From positions 63,910 to 127,909 of the forward strand of contig NZ_LMIU01000027.1 in the NCBI RefSeq assembly GCF_001428845.1: a stretch of DNA of 64,000 nt, written 5' to 3'. Shown here piece after piece: positions 29,152-38,458 of the stretch. Origin of the DNA: Achromobacter sp. Root83. Lineage in GTDB: Bacteria > Pseudomonadota > Gammaproteobacteria > Burkholderiales > Burkholderiaceae_B. The notes under the pieces are model-generated. The model was not told the DNA's origin. It searched no databases and saw nothing but the letters and a program-made list of their open reading frames with translations. Within the stretch, counting starts at the first letter, position 1. The number at the start of each line of letters is the position of its first letter. Both the position numbers and the translations under genes were made by a program.

Positions 29152-30051
29152 ATGGACATGCCGGCCAAGACGGGTTTCTCAGGCATCTGGCTGCCGATGG
29201 TGACGCCGATGCGCGGCGGATATGTGGACCTGGACGCCGCGCAGGCGCTGGCCCGCTACTACCGCAACGCCGGTATCGCCGGGCTGGTGCTGTTCGGTTC
29301 CACCGGCGAAGGCAATCTGTTGGCAATGCCCGAGAAGATCGACATGATCGAAGCCATCGCCAGTGACCCGGATGCGCTGCCGCTGGTGTTTGGCGCGGGC
29401 GGCGTGGACACGCGCGGCGTCGCGGCGGCGATCCGCCGCCTGGACAAGTACGCGCCCGCCGGCTACCTGGTGCCTCCGCCCTACTACCTGAGCCCTTCGC
29501 AAGCCGGCATCCTGTGGCACTACCGGCAGATCGCCTGGGCCACCGAACGTCCCATCATCCTGTACAACATCCCCAAGCGCGCCGGCGTAGCGATGACGGT
29601 GGAAACCATGGAGACGCTGGCCGCGCTGCCCAACTTCGGCGCGGTGAAGGAATGCAATCCATCGCTGCTGGCCACGCTGAACGCGCGCGGCACGCTGGAC
29701 GCGCTATGCGGCGAAGACCTGGCGCTGCTGGACCACTTCCTGGCCGGCGGCCTGGGGGCCATTCCGGCTGCCGCCCACCTCTATCCAGAGCGCTTTGTCG
29801 AAGTCATGCAGCTTGCGCGCGATGGCCACGCGGAGGCGGCCCGAGAAATGTTCGAACCCCTGCGCGGCCTGGCGCGGCTGCTGTTCAGTGAACCCAATCC
29901 CGCGCCGATCAAGCGCGCGCTGGCCATGCAGGGACTCATCGCCGACGAATTGCGCATGCCGATGATGCCCGCCAGCCGCGAGCTCGGACCGCGGCTGCAG
30001 CGCGCCATGAGCATGGTCCAGGGATCGGCCAGCCGGCTGCAGACCGCCTGA
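29152..30051 (+). CDS. DapA-family aldolase/lyase (dihydrodipicolinate synthase-like)
   Basis: Cytoplasmic Schiff-base aldolase of 299 residues in the DHDPS/N-acetylneuraminate lyase superfamily. The phosphate/carboxylate loop is FGSTGEGNLL in place of the GTTGES of true DapA, the catalytic Tyr is in LYNIPKRAG and the Schiff-base Lys is in FGAVKECNP. A stand-alone copy beside an ACT-like protein, away from lysine genes, could be a true DapA or another 2-oxo acid lyase. The family is certain, the substrate is not. Confidence 0.85.
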   Translation: MDMPAKTGFSGIWLPMVTPMRGGYVDLDAAQALARYYRNAGIAGLVLFGSTGEGNLLAMPEKIDMIEAIASDPDALPLVFGAGGVDTRGVAAAIRRLDKYAPAGYLVPPPYYLSPSQAGILWHYRQIAWATERPIILYNIPKRAGVAMTVETMETLAALPNFGAVKECNPSLLATLNARGTLDALCGEDLALLDHFLAGGLGAIPAAAHLYPERFVEVMQLARDGHAEAAREMFEPLRGLARLLFSEPNPAPIKRALAMQGLIADELRMPMMPASRELGPRLQRAMSMVQGSASRLQTA

Positions 30052-30070
30052 GGGAGCTCCGCGCGCTGGC

Positions 30071-31336
30071 TCAGCCCCGGCGCGCGGGAAGGTCCGCGCC
30101 GCCTGGCCGCGCCGTGGTCAGCGCAATCAGCGCCACCACGATCAGCGAATACGTAGGCACGCTGCGCATGTTGCGGAACATCATTTCGGTCAGGCTGAAT
30201 GCAAAGTAGCCCAGGCAGAACAACAACCCCAATTGCGCGCCCACCCTGATGACCCGGTCATTGCTGGCAAGCCTGCGGAAGAACACGAACGCCGGCAGCA
30301 GGTACAGCATCAGGACGCTGACCAGCCCCAGCACGCCGTATCCAGCCATTGCCGCGAGCATGTCATTGTGGGGTTCGCCATAGCCCTTGACGACTTCGGC
30401 GGACACGACGCCCTGCTTCTCCAGCAGCGCCAGTTCGCTGCGGAAATTGCTGGGTCCCACGCCCAGCACGGGACTCTTCTGGAACATCTTGACGGCCGCA
30501 TGCCACAACTGCAGGCGGATGCCCAAGGAGGTATCGCGATCCGCCGATGTAGCGAAGTTCTGGACGTCAGCGGTGATACCCTGCATCCGGCTGCTGTAGT
30601 TCCAGATGACCGTGGCGCTTATAGCCAGCGCCACGACCAGTCCCGACGCGCAGTAAACCAGCTGCCGGCGGCTCCAGTGACGCAGGCCTAACAGGCAGAC
30701 CAGGGCGAAGATGGGCAACAGCATCCAGCTGCTGCGCGTCTCCGACACCCAGGTCGCGTAGATGCTCAGCAATGCGACCAGCACCTTCAGGCCGGCCTCG
30801 GCGCGCGGCCAGCGCGTGCTGGGTCCCCAGCCTATCGTCAATAGTGACATCATGCCCAGCAGCAGCGTCATATTGGCGAAAGCCACGGCGTTGTAGCGTC
30901 CGCCAATGTCGACCACCGCGCTGCGGTCCAGCGTCTTCATGGTGATGATCAGCATGAGCGCCCCCGCGAGCGCGCCCGCCAGAATGGTCCACTGGATCTG
31001 CTTGAGCCAATGCTGAGGCGCTCTGAGCAACACCCAGAGCACGGGCACGGCCAGTGCGAAGCGCAGCAGTTTTTCGACTTCGGAACTGCTCCACCCGCCT
31101 CGCACGGCTGACGTGACGAACATGCAGGCCAGGGGCAGAAGCAGCGCCAGCGCGACGGGCCACAAGGCCCGGAAATCCATGGGTTCATAGCGCCGGATTG
31201 CGTTGGCCGCCAGCGCGACCAGCGCGATCAACCCGGTCAGGTAGACAATGGCTGGCCCGCCGACAGCGCTGGTCAAGGCCAGCGCGGGAACCAGAAGCAC
31301 AAGCCATACCGTCAAAGATACGTACAGTCGGGGCAC
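30071..31336 (-). CDS. O-antigen ligase / polymerase-like membrane protein (Wzy/WaaL family)
   Basis: Inner-membrane protein of about 420 residues with ten or more hydrophobic segments. The large periplasmic loop near the C-terminal third has GVGPSNFRSEL and GYGEPHNDMLAAMAGYG, the hallmark of the Wzy_C domain in O-antigen ligases. It would join a glycan to lipid A-core or another carrier. The GTG at 31336 is chosen because it opens just before the first helix (VSLTVWLVLLVPALALTS); the frame stays open to 31411, but that extension is not membrane-like. It stands alone, away from any visible LPS cluster. Confidence 0.78.
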   Translation of the reverse strand: MPRLYVSLTVWLVLLVPALALTSAVGGPAIVYLTGLIALVALAANAIRRYEPMDFRALWPVALALLLPLACMFVTSAVRGGWSSSEVEKLLRFALAVPVLWVLLRAPQHWLKQIQWTILAGALAGALMLIITMKTLDRSAVVDIGGRYNAVAFANMTLLLGMMSLLTIGWGPSTRWPRAEAGLKVLVALLSIYATWVSETRSSWMLLPIFALVCLLGLRHWSRRQLVYCASGLVVALAISATVIWNYSSRMQGITADVQNFATSADRDTSLGIRLQLWHAAVKMFQKSPVLGVGPSNFRSELALLEKQGVVSAEVVKGYGEPHNDMLAAMAGYGVLGLVSVLMLYLLPAFVFFRRLASNDRVIRVGAQLGLLFCLGYFAFSLTEMMFRNMRSVPTYSLIVVALIALTTARPGGADLPARRG

Positions 31337-31454
31337 AACTCTCAACCTGAAAAGGACAACGGAAGCGCAACGCGCATCATGCTGATTGATTGGACAAAAC
31401 CCGCCAGCCATGACGGCGGGCGGGTTTCGCAGGACGCGTGGAAAGAACCGCGGC

Positions 31455-32711
31455 TTACATGTTTTCGATCATTACCTGGCCAAAACCCGAGCACGACACC
31501 TGGGTCGCGCCTTCGAGGAGGCGCGCGAAATCATACGTGACCTTCTTGGACAGGATGGATTTCTCCATGCTGGAGATGATCAGGTCGGCAGCCTCGGTCC
31601 AGCCCATGTGGCGCAGCATCATTTCAGCTGACAGGATCTCGGAACCGGGGTTCACGTAGTCCTTGCCGGCATATTTCGGCGCCGTGCCGTGGGTGGCTTC
31701 GAACATGGCGACGGAATCCGACAGGTTCGCGCCCGGGGCGATGCCGATACCGCCCACCTGCGCGGCCAGCGCATCCGAGATGTAGTCGCCATTGAGGTTC
31801 AGCGTGGCGATCACGTCGTATTCGGCCGGGCGCAACAGGATCTGCTGCAGGAAGGCGTCGGCGATCACATCCTTCACGATGATCTCGCGGCCGGTCTTGG
31901 GGTTCTTGAACTTGCACCACGGGCCGCCGTCGATCAGTTGGGCGCCGAATTCCTTTTGCAGAAGCTCGTAGCCCCAGTCACGGAAGCCGCCTTCCGTGAA
32001 CTTCATGATGTTGCCCTTGTGCACCAGCGTCAGCGACGAGCGGTCGTTGTCGATGACGTATTGGGCCGCCTTGCGCACCAGGCGCTCGGTGCCTTCGCGC
32101 GACACGGGCTTGATGCCGATGGACGAGGTGTTGGGGAAGCGGATCTTCTTCACGCCGAGCTTGGTCTGCAGGAACTGGATCAGTTCCTTGGCCTGCTCGC
32201 TTTCGGCCATGTATTCGATGCCGGCGTAGATGTCTTCCGAGTTCTCGCGGAAGATCACCATATTGGTCTTCTCGGGTTCGCGCACCGGGGACGGCACGCC
32301 CTTGAAGTACGCCACGGGGCGCAGGCACACGTACAGGTCGAGTTGCTGGCGCAGCGCCACGTTCAACGAACGGATGCCGCCGCCCACCGGCGTGGTCAGC
32401 GGGCCCTTGATGGAAACCACGTAGTCTTTGACGACTTCCAGGGTCTCGTCGGGCAGCCACACGTCCGGGCCGTAGACCTTGGTGGCCTTCTCGCCGGCGT
32501 AAACCTCCATCCAGTGGATCTTGCGCTTGCCGCCGTAGGCCTTCTGCACCGCCGCGTCGACGACCTTGATCATCACTGGCGTGATGTCGGCGCCCGTGCC
32601 ATCACCCTCGATGAACGGAACGATGGGCTGTTCAGGCACATTCAGCGAAAAATCGGCGTTGACCGTGATCTTCTGGCCGCCAGCGGGAACCTTGATATGT
32701 TGGTAGGACAT
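31455..32711 (-). CDS. icd: NADP-dependent isocitrate dehydrogenase
   Basis: TCA-cycle enzyme of 418 residues that oxidises isocitrate to 2-oxoglutarate. Substrate-binding residues are seen in [22 protein letters not shown], cited here as residues about 105-125, and the active-site Lys is near [13 protein letters not shown]. The C-terminal [12 protein letters not shown] and the NADP-binding region are conserved. It is transcribed alone toward the O-antigen ligase gene. Length and motifs match E. coli Icd closely. Confidence 0.97.
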   Translation of the reverse strand: MSYQHIKVPAGGQKITVNADFSLNVPEQPIVPFIEGDGTGADITPVMIKVVDAAVQKAYGGKRKIHWMEVYAGEKATKVYGPDVWLPDETLEVVKDYVVSIKGPLTTPVGGGIRSLNVALRQQLDLYVCLRPVAYFKGVPSPVREPEKTNMVIFRENSEDIYAGIEYMAESEQAKELIQFLQTKLGVKKIRFPNTSSIGIKPVSREGTERLVRKAAQYVIDNDRSSLTLVHKGNIMKFTEGGFRDWGYELLQKEFGAQLIDGGPWCKFKNPKTGREIIVKDVIADAFLQQILLRPAEYDVIATLNLNGDYISDALAAQVGGIGIAPGANLSDSVAMFEATHGTAPKYAGKDYVNPGSEILSAEMMLRHMGWTEAADLIISSMEKSILSKKVTYDFARLLEGATQVSCSGFGQVMIENM

Positions 32712-32914
32712 GAATGCTCCATTTGCTCCGGGTGGTTATTCTGCGCGCGCCGGCATCGGAAAGCGTCCGATTCCGCGGGTAATTCCGCCCCCGCGAACCG
32801 CATACCGGATGGCGGATAGCAACCAATTCTATATCGCAAAGCGGCAGGCGGAACTGGCGGTCCGCCCGGGGCGGTAAAATAATGCGTCTACAGCCCGCTT
32901 TCCGTCCCCCGCAG

Positions 32915-33340
32915 ATGTTCAATCCTTCCCGCGACCAAGTCCGCGAATTTTTCATCGATACCTGGCGCAAACACCGCGCCAACGAGGTGCTGACGCCGCT
33001 CGAAGCCATCGCGCTCGACTGGATCATCGAGCATCCCGAATACCACGGCGACCTCGAAAGCCCCGACGCCATGACGGCCGAATACGCGGTCGAAAAAGGA
33101 CGCACCAATCCGTTTCTGCACCTGTCCATGCATCTGGCCATTGCGGAGCAGCTTTCCATCGACCATCCGCCCGGCATCCGTCTGGCTTACCAGCAACTGA
33201 CTGCCCGCTCCGACGCCCACCATGCGGCGCACGAAATCATGGAGTGCCTGGGCCAGGTCGTCTGGGAGGCCCAACGGCTGGGCACGCCGCTGGACAGCGA
33301 CACCTACATCGACCTGATCCGCCGGCGGGCCAGCCTTTGA
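32915..33340 (+). CDS. DUF1841 family protein
   Basis: Cytoplasmic protein of 141 residues, common in betaproteobacteria. The start MFNPSRDQVREFF at 32915 fits the family; an upstream ATG at 32882 adds only eleven unconserved residues. Conserved features are LTPLEAIALDWIIEHPEYH and the C-terminal HEIMECLGQVVWEAQR, which resembles a helical bundle with several His, Asp and Glu. No function is established. It ends just before a strong two-way terminator. Confidence 0.85.
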   Translation: MFNPSRDQVREFFIDTWRKHRANEVLTPLEAIALDWIIEHPEYHGDLESPDAMTAEYAVEKGRTNPFLHLSMHLAIAEQLSIDHPPGIRLAYQQLTARSDAHHAAHEIMECLGQVVWEAQRLGTPLDSDTYIDLIRRRASL

Positions 33341-33346
33341 CCCAAT

Positions 33347-33382
33347 AAAAAAAACCCTCGGCGATCAACCGAGGGTTTTTTT
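33347..33382. terminator. Bidirectional terminator between DUF1841 and cytochrome c genes
   Basis: The arms CCCTCGG (33355-33361) and CCGAGGG (33369-33375) are flanked by an A-run on the left and a T-run on the right, so they stop transcription from both sides. The genes are convergent. Confidence 0.9.
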
Positions 33383-33420
33383 GTGCGGATCGCGTGTCCG
33401 GGCCGTGGGCCCGGGTACGC

Positions 33421-33783
33421 TTATTTGCGCACGCCCAGGTCGCTGGGCAGCGACGAGAGCCAGGCGGACACATTGGAGATGTCCTGGTCGGACAACTGCG
33501 TGGCGAAGGCGCCCATGATGGGATTCTTGCGCACATTGGCGGTGGCCGCGCTGCCGGAGGCGCCGCGCTTGTAGGCCTTCAGGGCATGGGCCAGGTAGTC
33601 GGCGTGCTGCCCCGCCAGCGTGGGATAGGATGGATCCACCGCCGTCTTGGCGTCGGCGCCGTGGCACGACGCGCAATTGAATTTATCGAAAACGGCCTTG
33701 CCGGCCGCCAGGTCCTGCGCCTGGGCTGCGGCGCCCGAGATGGCCAGGGTCGCGCCCGCGAGGGCAAGCATCGTGCGATTCAT
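33421..33783 (-). CDS. Periplasmic monohaem c-type cytochrome
   Basis: Small cytochrome of 120 residues with a signal peptide (MLALAGATLAISGAAAQAQ). One haem-binding CASCH lies in FDKFNCASCHGADAK, and the axial Met is probably the one in NPIMGAFATQLSDQDI. It resembles one half of cytochrome c4 or a cytochrome c553-like carrier. The second cytochrome gene lies 12 bp upstream on the same strand, so they are made together, perhaps as a soluble electron shuttle to a terminal oxidase. Confidence 0.9.
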   Translation of the reverse strand: MNRTMLALAGATLAISGAAAQAQDLAAGKAVFDKFNCASCHGADAKTAVDPSYPTLAGQHADYLAHALKAYKRGASGSAATANVRKNPIMGAFATQLSDQDISNVSAWLSSLPSDLGVRK

Positions 33784-33795
33784 GGTGTTGCCCCC

Positions 33796-34149
33796 TTATT
33801 TGAGATTCGAGTAGTACGCGGCCAGGTCGGCGATGTCCTGATCGGACAAACTGCCGGCGATGGCGTCCATCGTGGGATGGCTGCGCGCGCCTTTCTTGTA
33901 CTCGTTGAGGGCGGTTTCGATGTATTTGGCGTTTTGGCCGGCAATCATCGGAACATGGTACAGCTCGGGAAACGTCGCCTTGTAGCCTTCGATGCCGTGG
34001 CAACCGATGCACATGGAAACCTTGTCGCGGGCATTCTGGATATTACCGACCGGCGCTGCGTCCGCAGCGAAAGCCTGGCCGGCGATCGCACAGGATGCCA
34101 TGGCGGCCAACACGGAAACCGTGCACTTCAGAGAGGTTCGCAACTTCAT
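33796..34149 (-). CDS. Periplasmic monohaem c-type cytochrome
   Basis: Protein of 117 residues with a signal peptide ending near AFAADAAP and one haem motif, CIGCH, in VSMCIGCHGIEGYKATFP. The C-terminal HPTMDAIAGSLSDQDIADL gives the axial Met and matches the same part of the neighbouring cytochrome. The two proteins look like diverged duplicates, each equivalent to one domain of a dihaem cytochrome c4. This is the first gene of the pair. Confidence 0.9.
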   Translation of the reverse strand: MKLRTSLKCTVSVLAAMASCAIAGQAFAADAAPVGNIQNARDKVSMCIGCHGIEGYKATFPELYHVPMIAGQNAKYIETALNEYKKGARSHPTMDAIAGSLSDQDIADLAAYYSNLK

Positions 34150-34323
34150 TGGAATGACTCTTCTTGGTATGGCTAAGGACTAGGGCCTGCTCACACGAAA
34201 AGGCCCTCGGCAAACACGTTGCGGGTCGAACCCAAAGCAAAACCGCCTGATTGTACGATAATTGCTCAGGATTAATACCTTACGATGGTATTGATTGCCA
34301 TCAAACCACGGAAGCCCTCAAAC

Positions 34324-35205
34324 ATGTCCGCAGCCCAGACCGCCTCCTCCGCCAAGCCAGTCCGCTTCGACGGGACCGACAGCTACGTCGCCACCGACGA
34401 CCTGAAGCTTGCCGTCAACGCGGCGCTCACCCTGGAGCGCCCGCTGCTGATCAAGGGCGAGCCCGGCACCGGCAAGACCATGCTGGCCGAGGAAGTCGCC
34501 CGCGCGCTGGGCCGGCCGCTGCTGCAATGGCACATCAAATCCACGACCAAGGCGCATCAGGGCCTGTACGAGTACGACGCGGTGTCGCGCCTGCGGGATT
34601 CCCAACTGGGCGACGAAAAAGTCCGCGACATCCGCAACTACATCGTGCAAGGGACGCTGTGGCAGGCTTTCCAGGCCCAGGAGCCGGTGGTGCTGCTGAT
34701 CGACGAGATCGACAAGGCCGACATCGAATTTCCCAACGACCTGCTGCGCGAACTGGACCGCATGGAATTCCATGTCTATGAAACGCGCGAGACCATCGCC
34801 GCCCGCCACCGCCCGCTGGTTATCATCACGTCCAACAACGAAAAAGACCTGCCGGACGCCTTCCTGCGCCGCTGCTTCTTCCACTACATCCGCTTCCCGG
34901 ACCGCGACACGATGCGCGACATCGTGGCCGTCCACTATCCCCACCTGAAGCAGGACGTGCTGCGCGCGGCGCTGGATACCTTCTTCGCGCTGCGCGATGC
35001 GCCGGGGCTGAAGAAAAAGCCGTCCACGTCCGAACTGCTGGACTGGCTGCGGCTGCTGCTCGCCGAAGACGCCACCGCCGCCCAGATCGACGCGCACACG
35101 GCGACTGCGGTGCCGCTGATGGCCGGCGCGCTGCTGAAGAACGAACAGGACGTGCATCTGCTGGAGCGCCTGGCGGCCATGACGCGCGGCAGCCAGCGCC
35201 GCTGA
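34324..35205 (+). CDS. MoxR-family AAA+ ATPase
   Basis: Cytoplasmic ATPase of 293 residues. Walker A is GEPGTGKTM, Walker B is VVLLIDEIDKAD, sensor 1 is ITSNNEKDLPDAFLRRC with the arginine finger. This matches the CoxD-like branch of MoxR ATPases, which work with a VWA protein to mature or activate a partner enzyme. The VWA gene begins 25 bp downstream. The start at 34324 opens into the family sequence; the ATG at 34285 adds 13 unconserved residues. Confidence 0.92.
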   Translation: MSAAQTASSAKPVRFDGTDSYVATDDLKLAVNAALTLERPLLIKGEPGTGKTMLAEEVARALGRPLLQWHIKSTTKAHQGLYEYDAVSRLRDSQLGDEKVRDIRNYIVQGTLWQAFQAQEPVVLLIDEIDKADIEFPNDLLRELDRMEFHVYETRETIAARHRPLVIITSNNEKDLPDAFLRRCFFHYIRFPDRDTMRDIVAVHYPHLKQDVLRAALDTFFALRDAPGLKKKPSTSELLDWLRLLLAEDATAAQIDAHTATAVPLMAGALLKNEQDVHLLERLAAMTRGSQRR

Positions 35206-35230
35206 TCCCGCACCCACCGGCGGCCCGCAC

Positions 35231-36403
35231 ATGCTGATCGACTTCTTCTACCACCTCAGGGCGCACAAGCTCCCGGTCTCGGTCAAGGAATACCTGACGC
35301 TGGTGGACGCCCTGCGCCAGGATCTGATGTCTCCCACCCTGGACGAGTTCTATTTCCTGGCGCGCGCCACGCTCGTCAAGGACGAGTCCCTGTACGACCG
35401 CTACGACAAAGCCTTCGGCGCCTATTACAAGGGCATCGAAGCCGCCCTGCCCGCGGGCAAGGAGATCCCGCTGGACTGGCTGATCAAGCAGTTCGAAAAA
35501 AGCCTGTCTCCCGAGGACAAGGCCGCCATCGAAAAGCACGGCTGGGACAAGCTCATGGAGCTCTTCAAAGAACGCATGGAAGAGCAGAAAGAGCGCCATG
35601 CCGGCGGCAGCAAATGGATCGGCACCGGCGGCACCTCGCCGTTCGGCAACGGCGGCTACCATCCCGAAGGCATACGCGTGGGCGGCGCATCGGCCGGCAA
35701 CCGCACGGCTGTCAAGGTCTGGGACATGCGCCAGTTCAAGGACTACGACGATCAGGTCGAACTGGGCACGCGCAACTTCAAGGTCGCGCTGCGCCGGCTG
35801 CGGCGCTTTGCCCGCCAGGGCGCGGAACTGGAACTGGACCTGGACGACACCATCGCCAGCACCGCCCGCAACGCGGGCCACCTGGACCTGCGCATGGTCC
35901 CCGAACGCCACAATACGGTGAAGGTGCTGATGCTGCTGGACGTGGGCGGCAGCATGGACGATCACATCGGCCGGGTCGAAGAATTGTTTTCGGCGGCCCG
36001 CAGCGAATTCCGCAACCTGGAAGTCTATTACTTCCACAATTGCCCCTACGAAAGCCTGTGGCAAAGCAACCGCCGCCGCCAGAACGAACGCTTCGACACC
36101 TGGGACGTGCTGCGCAAGTACAACCCGGACTGGCGTCTGATCATCGTCGGCGACGCCACCATGAGCCCCTACGAGATCCTGCAGCCCGGCGGCTCCGTCG
36201 AACACTACAACAAGGAGCCCGGCGCCGAATGGATGCGCCGGCTGCTGGACGCCTGGCCGAAATCGGTCTGGCTCAATCCGGAGCCCACGGCCTCGTGGCA
36301 ATACCGCCAGTCCATCGCGCTGATGCGCGACATCATGCAGGACCGCATGTACCCCGTGACCGTCGCGGGCCTGGAACAGGCCATGCGGATGCTGTCCAAA
36401 TAA
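35231..36403 (+). CDS. VWA-domain protein, CoxE-like
   Basis: Protein of 390 residues. The N-terminal region (MLIDFFYHLRAHKLPVSVKE) and a central Gly-rich linker (about residues 125-155, with GGTSPFGNGGYHPEG) precede a von Willebrand A domain. The metal site reads LLDVGGSMDDH, where the usual DxSxS has Gly in place of the first Ser; this form is familiar in CoxE-like proteins. It forms a two-gene unit with the MoxR ATPase. Such pairs act as chaperones, but no obvious target such as a CO dehydrogenase is in the window. Confidence 0.88.
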   Translation: MLIDFFYHLRAHKLPVSVKEYLTLVDALRQDLMSPTLDEFYFLARATLVKDESLYDRYDKAFGAYYKGIEAALPAGKEIPLDWLIKQFEKSLSPEDKAAIEKHGWDKLMELFKERMEEQKERHAGGSKWIGTGGTSPFGNGGYHPEGIRVGGASAGNRTAVKVWDMRQFKDYDDQVELGTRNFKVALRRLRRFARQGAELELDLDDTIASTARNAGHLDLRMVPERHNTVKVLMLLDVGGSMDDHIGRVEELFSAARSEFRNLEVYYFHNCPYESLWQSNRRRQNERFDTWDVLRKYNPDWRLIIVGDATMSPYEILQPGGSVEHYNKEPGAEWMRRLLDAWPKSVWLNPEPTASWQYRQSIALMRDIMQDRMYPVTVAGLEQAMRMLSK

Positions 36404-36437
36404 GACGCTACGGCCTGTCCGGGCGCTCCGGCCCGGC

Positions 36438-36995
36438 TCAGCCGTCCACAGGTTTTTCTGGGGTGTCCAGCGTCAGCTGGTAGAACGCCAGGTCCAGCCA
36501 GCGTCCGAACTTGAATCCGGCTTCACGGATCGTGCCGGCGTGCTTGAAGCCCAATTTCTCGTGCAGCCGGATGCTGCCTTCGTTCGAGGCGTCGATCCCG
36601 CCGACCAGCACATGCACCTGCCCGGCGCGGGCGCGCTCGATCAGCGCGCGCATCAGGACCAGCCCCAATCCCTGGCCGCGAAAGCGCGCATCCACGTATA
36701 CGGAATGCTCCACCGAATACTTGAAGGCCGGCCAGGCGCGGAACGTGCCGTAGCTGGCGAAAGCCATCAGCTCGCCGGCCTCGTTCTCGATGCCCACCAC
36801 CGGAAAGCCGCCCTGCTGCTTGGTTTGAAACCACGCAACCATGGCCTCGGGCGGCCGCGGCTTGTAGTCGTACAGCGCGGTGGACGTGGCGATGGCTTCA
36901 TTGAAAATGGCCAGGATCTGGTCGGCATGACGCTCATGCGTGCAATCGACCAGCGTGGTGCCTTGCGGGGCGCGAAGATCAGCGTGCGTGTTCAT
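36438..36995 (-). CDS. GNAT N-acetyltransferase, phosphinothricin acetyltransferase-like
   Basis: Acetyl-CoA-dependent transferase of 185 residues. The acetyl-CoA loop is RFRGQGLGLVLMRALIERA, and the GNAT motif B is NEGSIRLHEKLGFKHAGTI. The N-terminal TSTALYDYKPRPPEAM and the C-terminal KFGRWLDLAFYQ match the Pat/YncA group, which acetylates phosphinothricin-like compounds or methionine derivatives. The ATG at 36995 is preferred over a TTG six bases upstream. It is convergent with the VWA gene. Confidence 0.87.
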   Translation of the reverse strand: MNTHADLRAPQGTTLVDCTHERHADQILAIFNEAIATSTALYDYKPRPPEAMVAWFQTKQQGGFPVVGIENEAGELMAFASYGTFRAWPAFKYSVEHSVYVDARFRGQGLGLVLMRALIERARAGQVHVLVGGIDASNEGSIRLHEKLGFKHAGTIREAGFKFGRWLDLAFYQLTLDTPEKPVDG

Positions 36996-37041
36996 GCCCA
37001 AATTTTAGCCAGCCACTTGGCCGCGCGTAACAGGTCCAGCC

Positions 37042-37068
37042 AAAAAAAAACCGGCGAATCCGCCGGTT
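37042..37068 (-). terminator. Rho-independent terminator
   Basis: AACCGGCG (37049-37056) pairs with CGCCGGTT (37061-37068) around a 4-nt loop. On the minus strand it is followed by nine T. It ends the transcript of the 126-residue hypothetical gene just upstream. Confidence 0.88.
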
Positions 37069-37097
37069 CAGTGAGGTGCTGCCGCTTCTGGCCACTC

Positions 37098-37478
37098 TTA
37101 GGCGGCGCGGCTCTCCACAGATCGGTGGGCGTGATTCGCGATGTCACGCAGGCCCGGGCACTGGCGCCAGGACAGTTCGTCGGCGTCCATGTCCAGATCG
37201 AACAGATCATGGGCGGCGGGCCATGGATGGCTGCGGGCCGCCGCACCTTCCATTTCCAGCACATGACCGGCGAATCCGCGCGGCGATCCTCCGCACTCAG
37301 CGAAATACCGTTGTGTGTTCAAGTCCACCACATACGTGGTCATGTCGTGGGTCAGTATGGCCACGAATTGGCCGTCATCACTGGCATAGGCGTACTGAAA
37401 CTGTCCTTTGATGCCGGCGCCGCTCAGGGCGCTGCCTGTCAATTGGGACAAAGCACGCGTGACGATCTCGGTCAGCAT
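37098..37478 (-). CDS. Hypothetical protein
   Basis: Not recognised. The ATG at 37478 has a strong GGAGGAACGACC before it and gives 126 residues. There is no signal peptide or membrane helix. The most distinctive part is a beta-strand-like stretch, GQFQYAYASDDGQFVAILTH, followed by TTYVVDLNTQRYFAECGG. The C-terminal half is rich in Asp, His and Trp. It has its own terminator, so it is a single-gene unit. A frame extending upstream to 37604 lacks a ribosome site. Confidence 0.6.
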   Translation of the reverse strand: MLTEIVTRALSQLTGSALSGAGIKGQFQYAYASDDGQFVAILTHDMTTYVVDLNTQRYFAECGGSPRGFAGHVLEMEGAAARSHPWPAAHDLFDLDMDADELSWRQCPGLRDIANHAHRSVESRAA

Positions 37479-37727
37479 GGGTCGTTCCTCCGAAGAATGC
37501 GCCGGCAGGATGCCGGCGGCGAAGGCGCGAACGACAAGCACCGGCACCGCGCATGCAGCGGCGTCAGGCGTTGGACGGGAAGCCGGTAGACGGCTGTCGC
37601 GCATCCCGTCGGCAACAGCTACTACTTGTCCAAAAGCTTACACCCGCAAGCAGCCGGACCCCAAATCGGCCCCGCATTCCCGGGACGCTGCACCGCAACA
37701 TCGTGGAAGGACCAGGCCTTCCTGCCG

Positions 37728-38327
37728 TTAAGCCGCCGCAACGGGCGTGCCATCTGCGTTTCCGTCACCATTTCTTTGCCGGATCCAGCCATCGCGGCTC
37801 ATTCTGTACAGCACATGCGCGCGCAGCGGGCTTTCCTTGGGTACCGCCGGATGGTCGAAGAGGTCCGGGTCGGCACGCATGCCCAGGCGGTCCATCACGG
37901 CCCGCGAGCGCTGGTTGCCCACCGCCGTGAACGCGACGATCAGGGGCAGGCCGACCTGCTCGAAACCCACCCGCAAGGCCGCCTCGGCGGCCTCGCTGGC
38001 ATACCCCCGGCCCCAATAGGGCTGCGCCAGGCGCCAGCCGATCTCGACGCCAGGGGAAAACGGCAGGGCGGGCGCCAGCGGCTTGATCCCCACGAAACCG
38101 ATGAAAGGCGCGACGCCAGGGGCCTCCACGGCCCAGAAACCCCAGCCATGCTCATCGATGCCCGCGGCCAGCCTGTCGGCCAGCGCATCGCTCTCGGCGG
38201 CAGTAAGAGGCAGCAGGTACTTCGTCACGCGCGGGTCGCCGTTCAGCGCCGCGAAAGGTTTTCGGTCGGCGGCAAGCCATTGCCGCAGCACCAGGCGCGG
38301 GGTTTCAACTTCCATGGATAGAGACAT
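37728..38327 (-). CDS. GNAT N-acetyltransferase, RimJ/RimL type
   Basis: Transferase of 199 residues. The start at 38327 follows AAGGAAG. It opens with the RimJ/L pattern VETPRLVLRQWLAADRKPFA and carries the acetyl-CoA loop PYWGRGYASEAAEAALRVGF and VGNQRSRAVMDRLGMRAD. These enzymes acetylate N-terminal amines of ribosomal proteins or small amines; the substrate here is unknown. It is divergent from the M16 peptidase gene. Confidence 0.87.
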   Translation of the reverse strand: MSLSMEVETPRLVLRQWLAADRKPFAALNGDPRVTKYLLPLTAAESDALADRLAAGIDEHGWGFWAVEAPGVAPFIGFVGIKPLAPALPFSPGVEIGWRLAQPYWGRGYASEAAEAALRVGFEQVGLPLIVAFTAVGNQRSRAVMDRLGMRADPDLFDHPAVPKESPLRAHVLYRMSRDGWIRQRNGDGNADGTPVAAA

Positions 38328-38458
38328 AACGGGCTTCCTTTGCCTGCTGGCCGGCGCCAAGGCTCCGCCGCGGGCGCTGGCGCCGCGCATGGCCCGCCTG
38401 AACCATTGCCAACGTATACACTCCAACGGATTCTGCCATGCCTAAGGAATTGTCCGCC

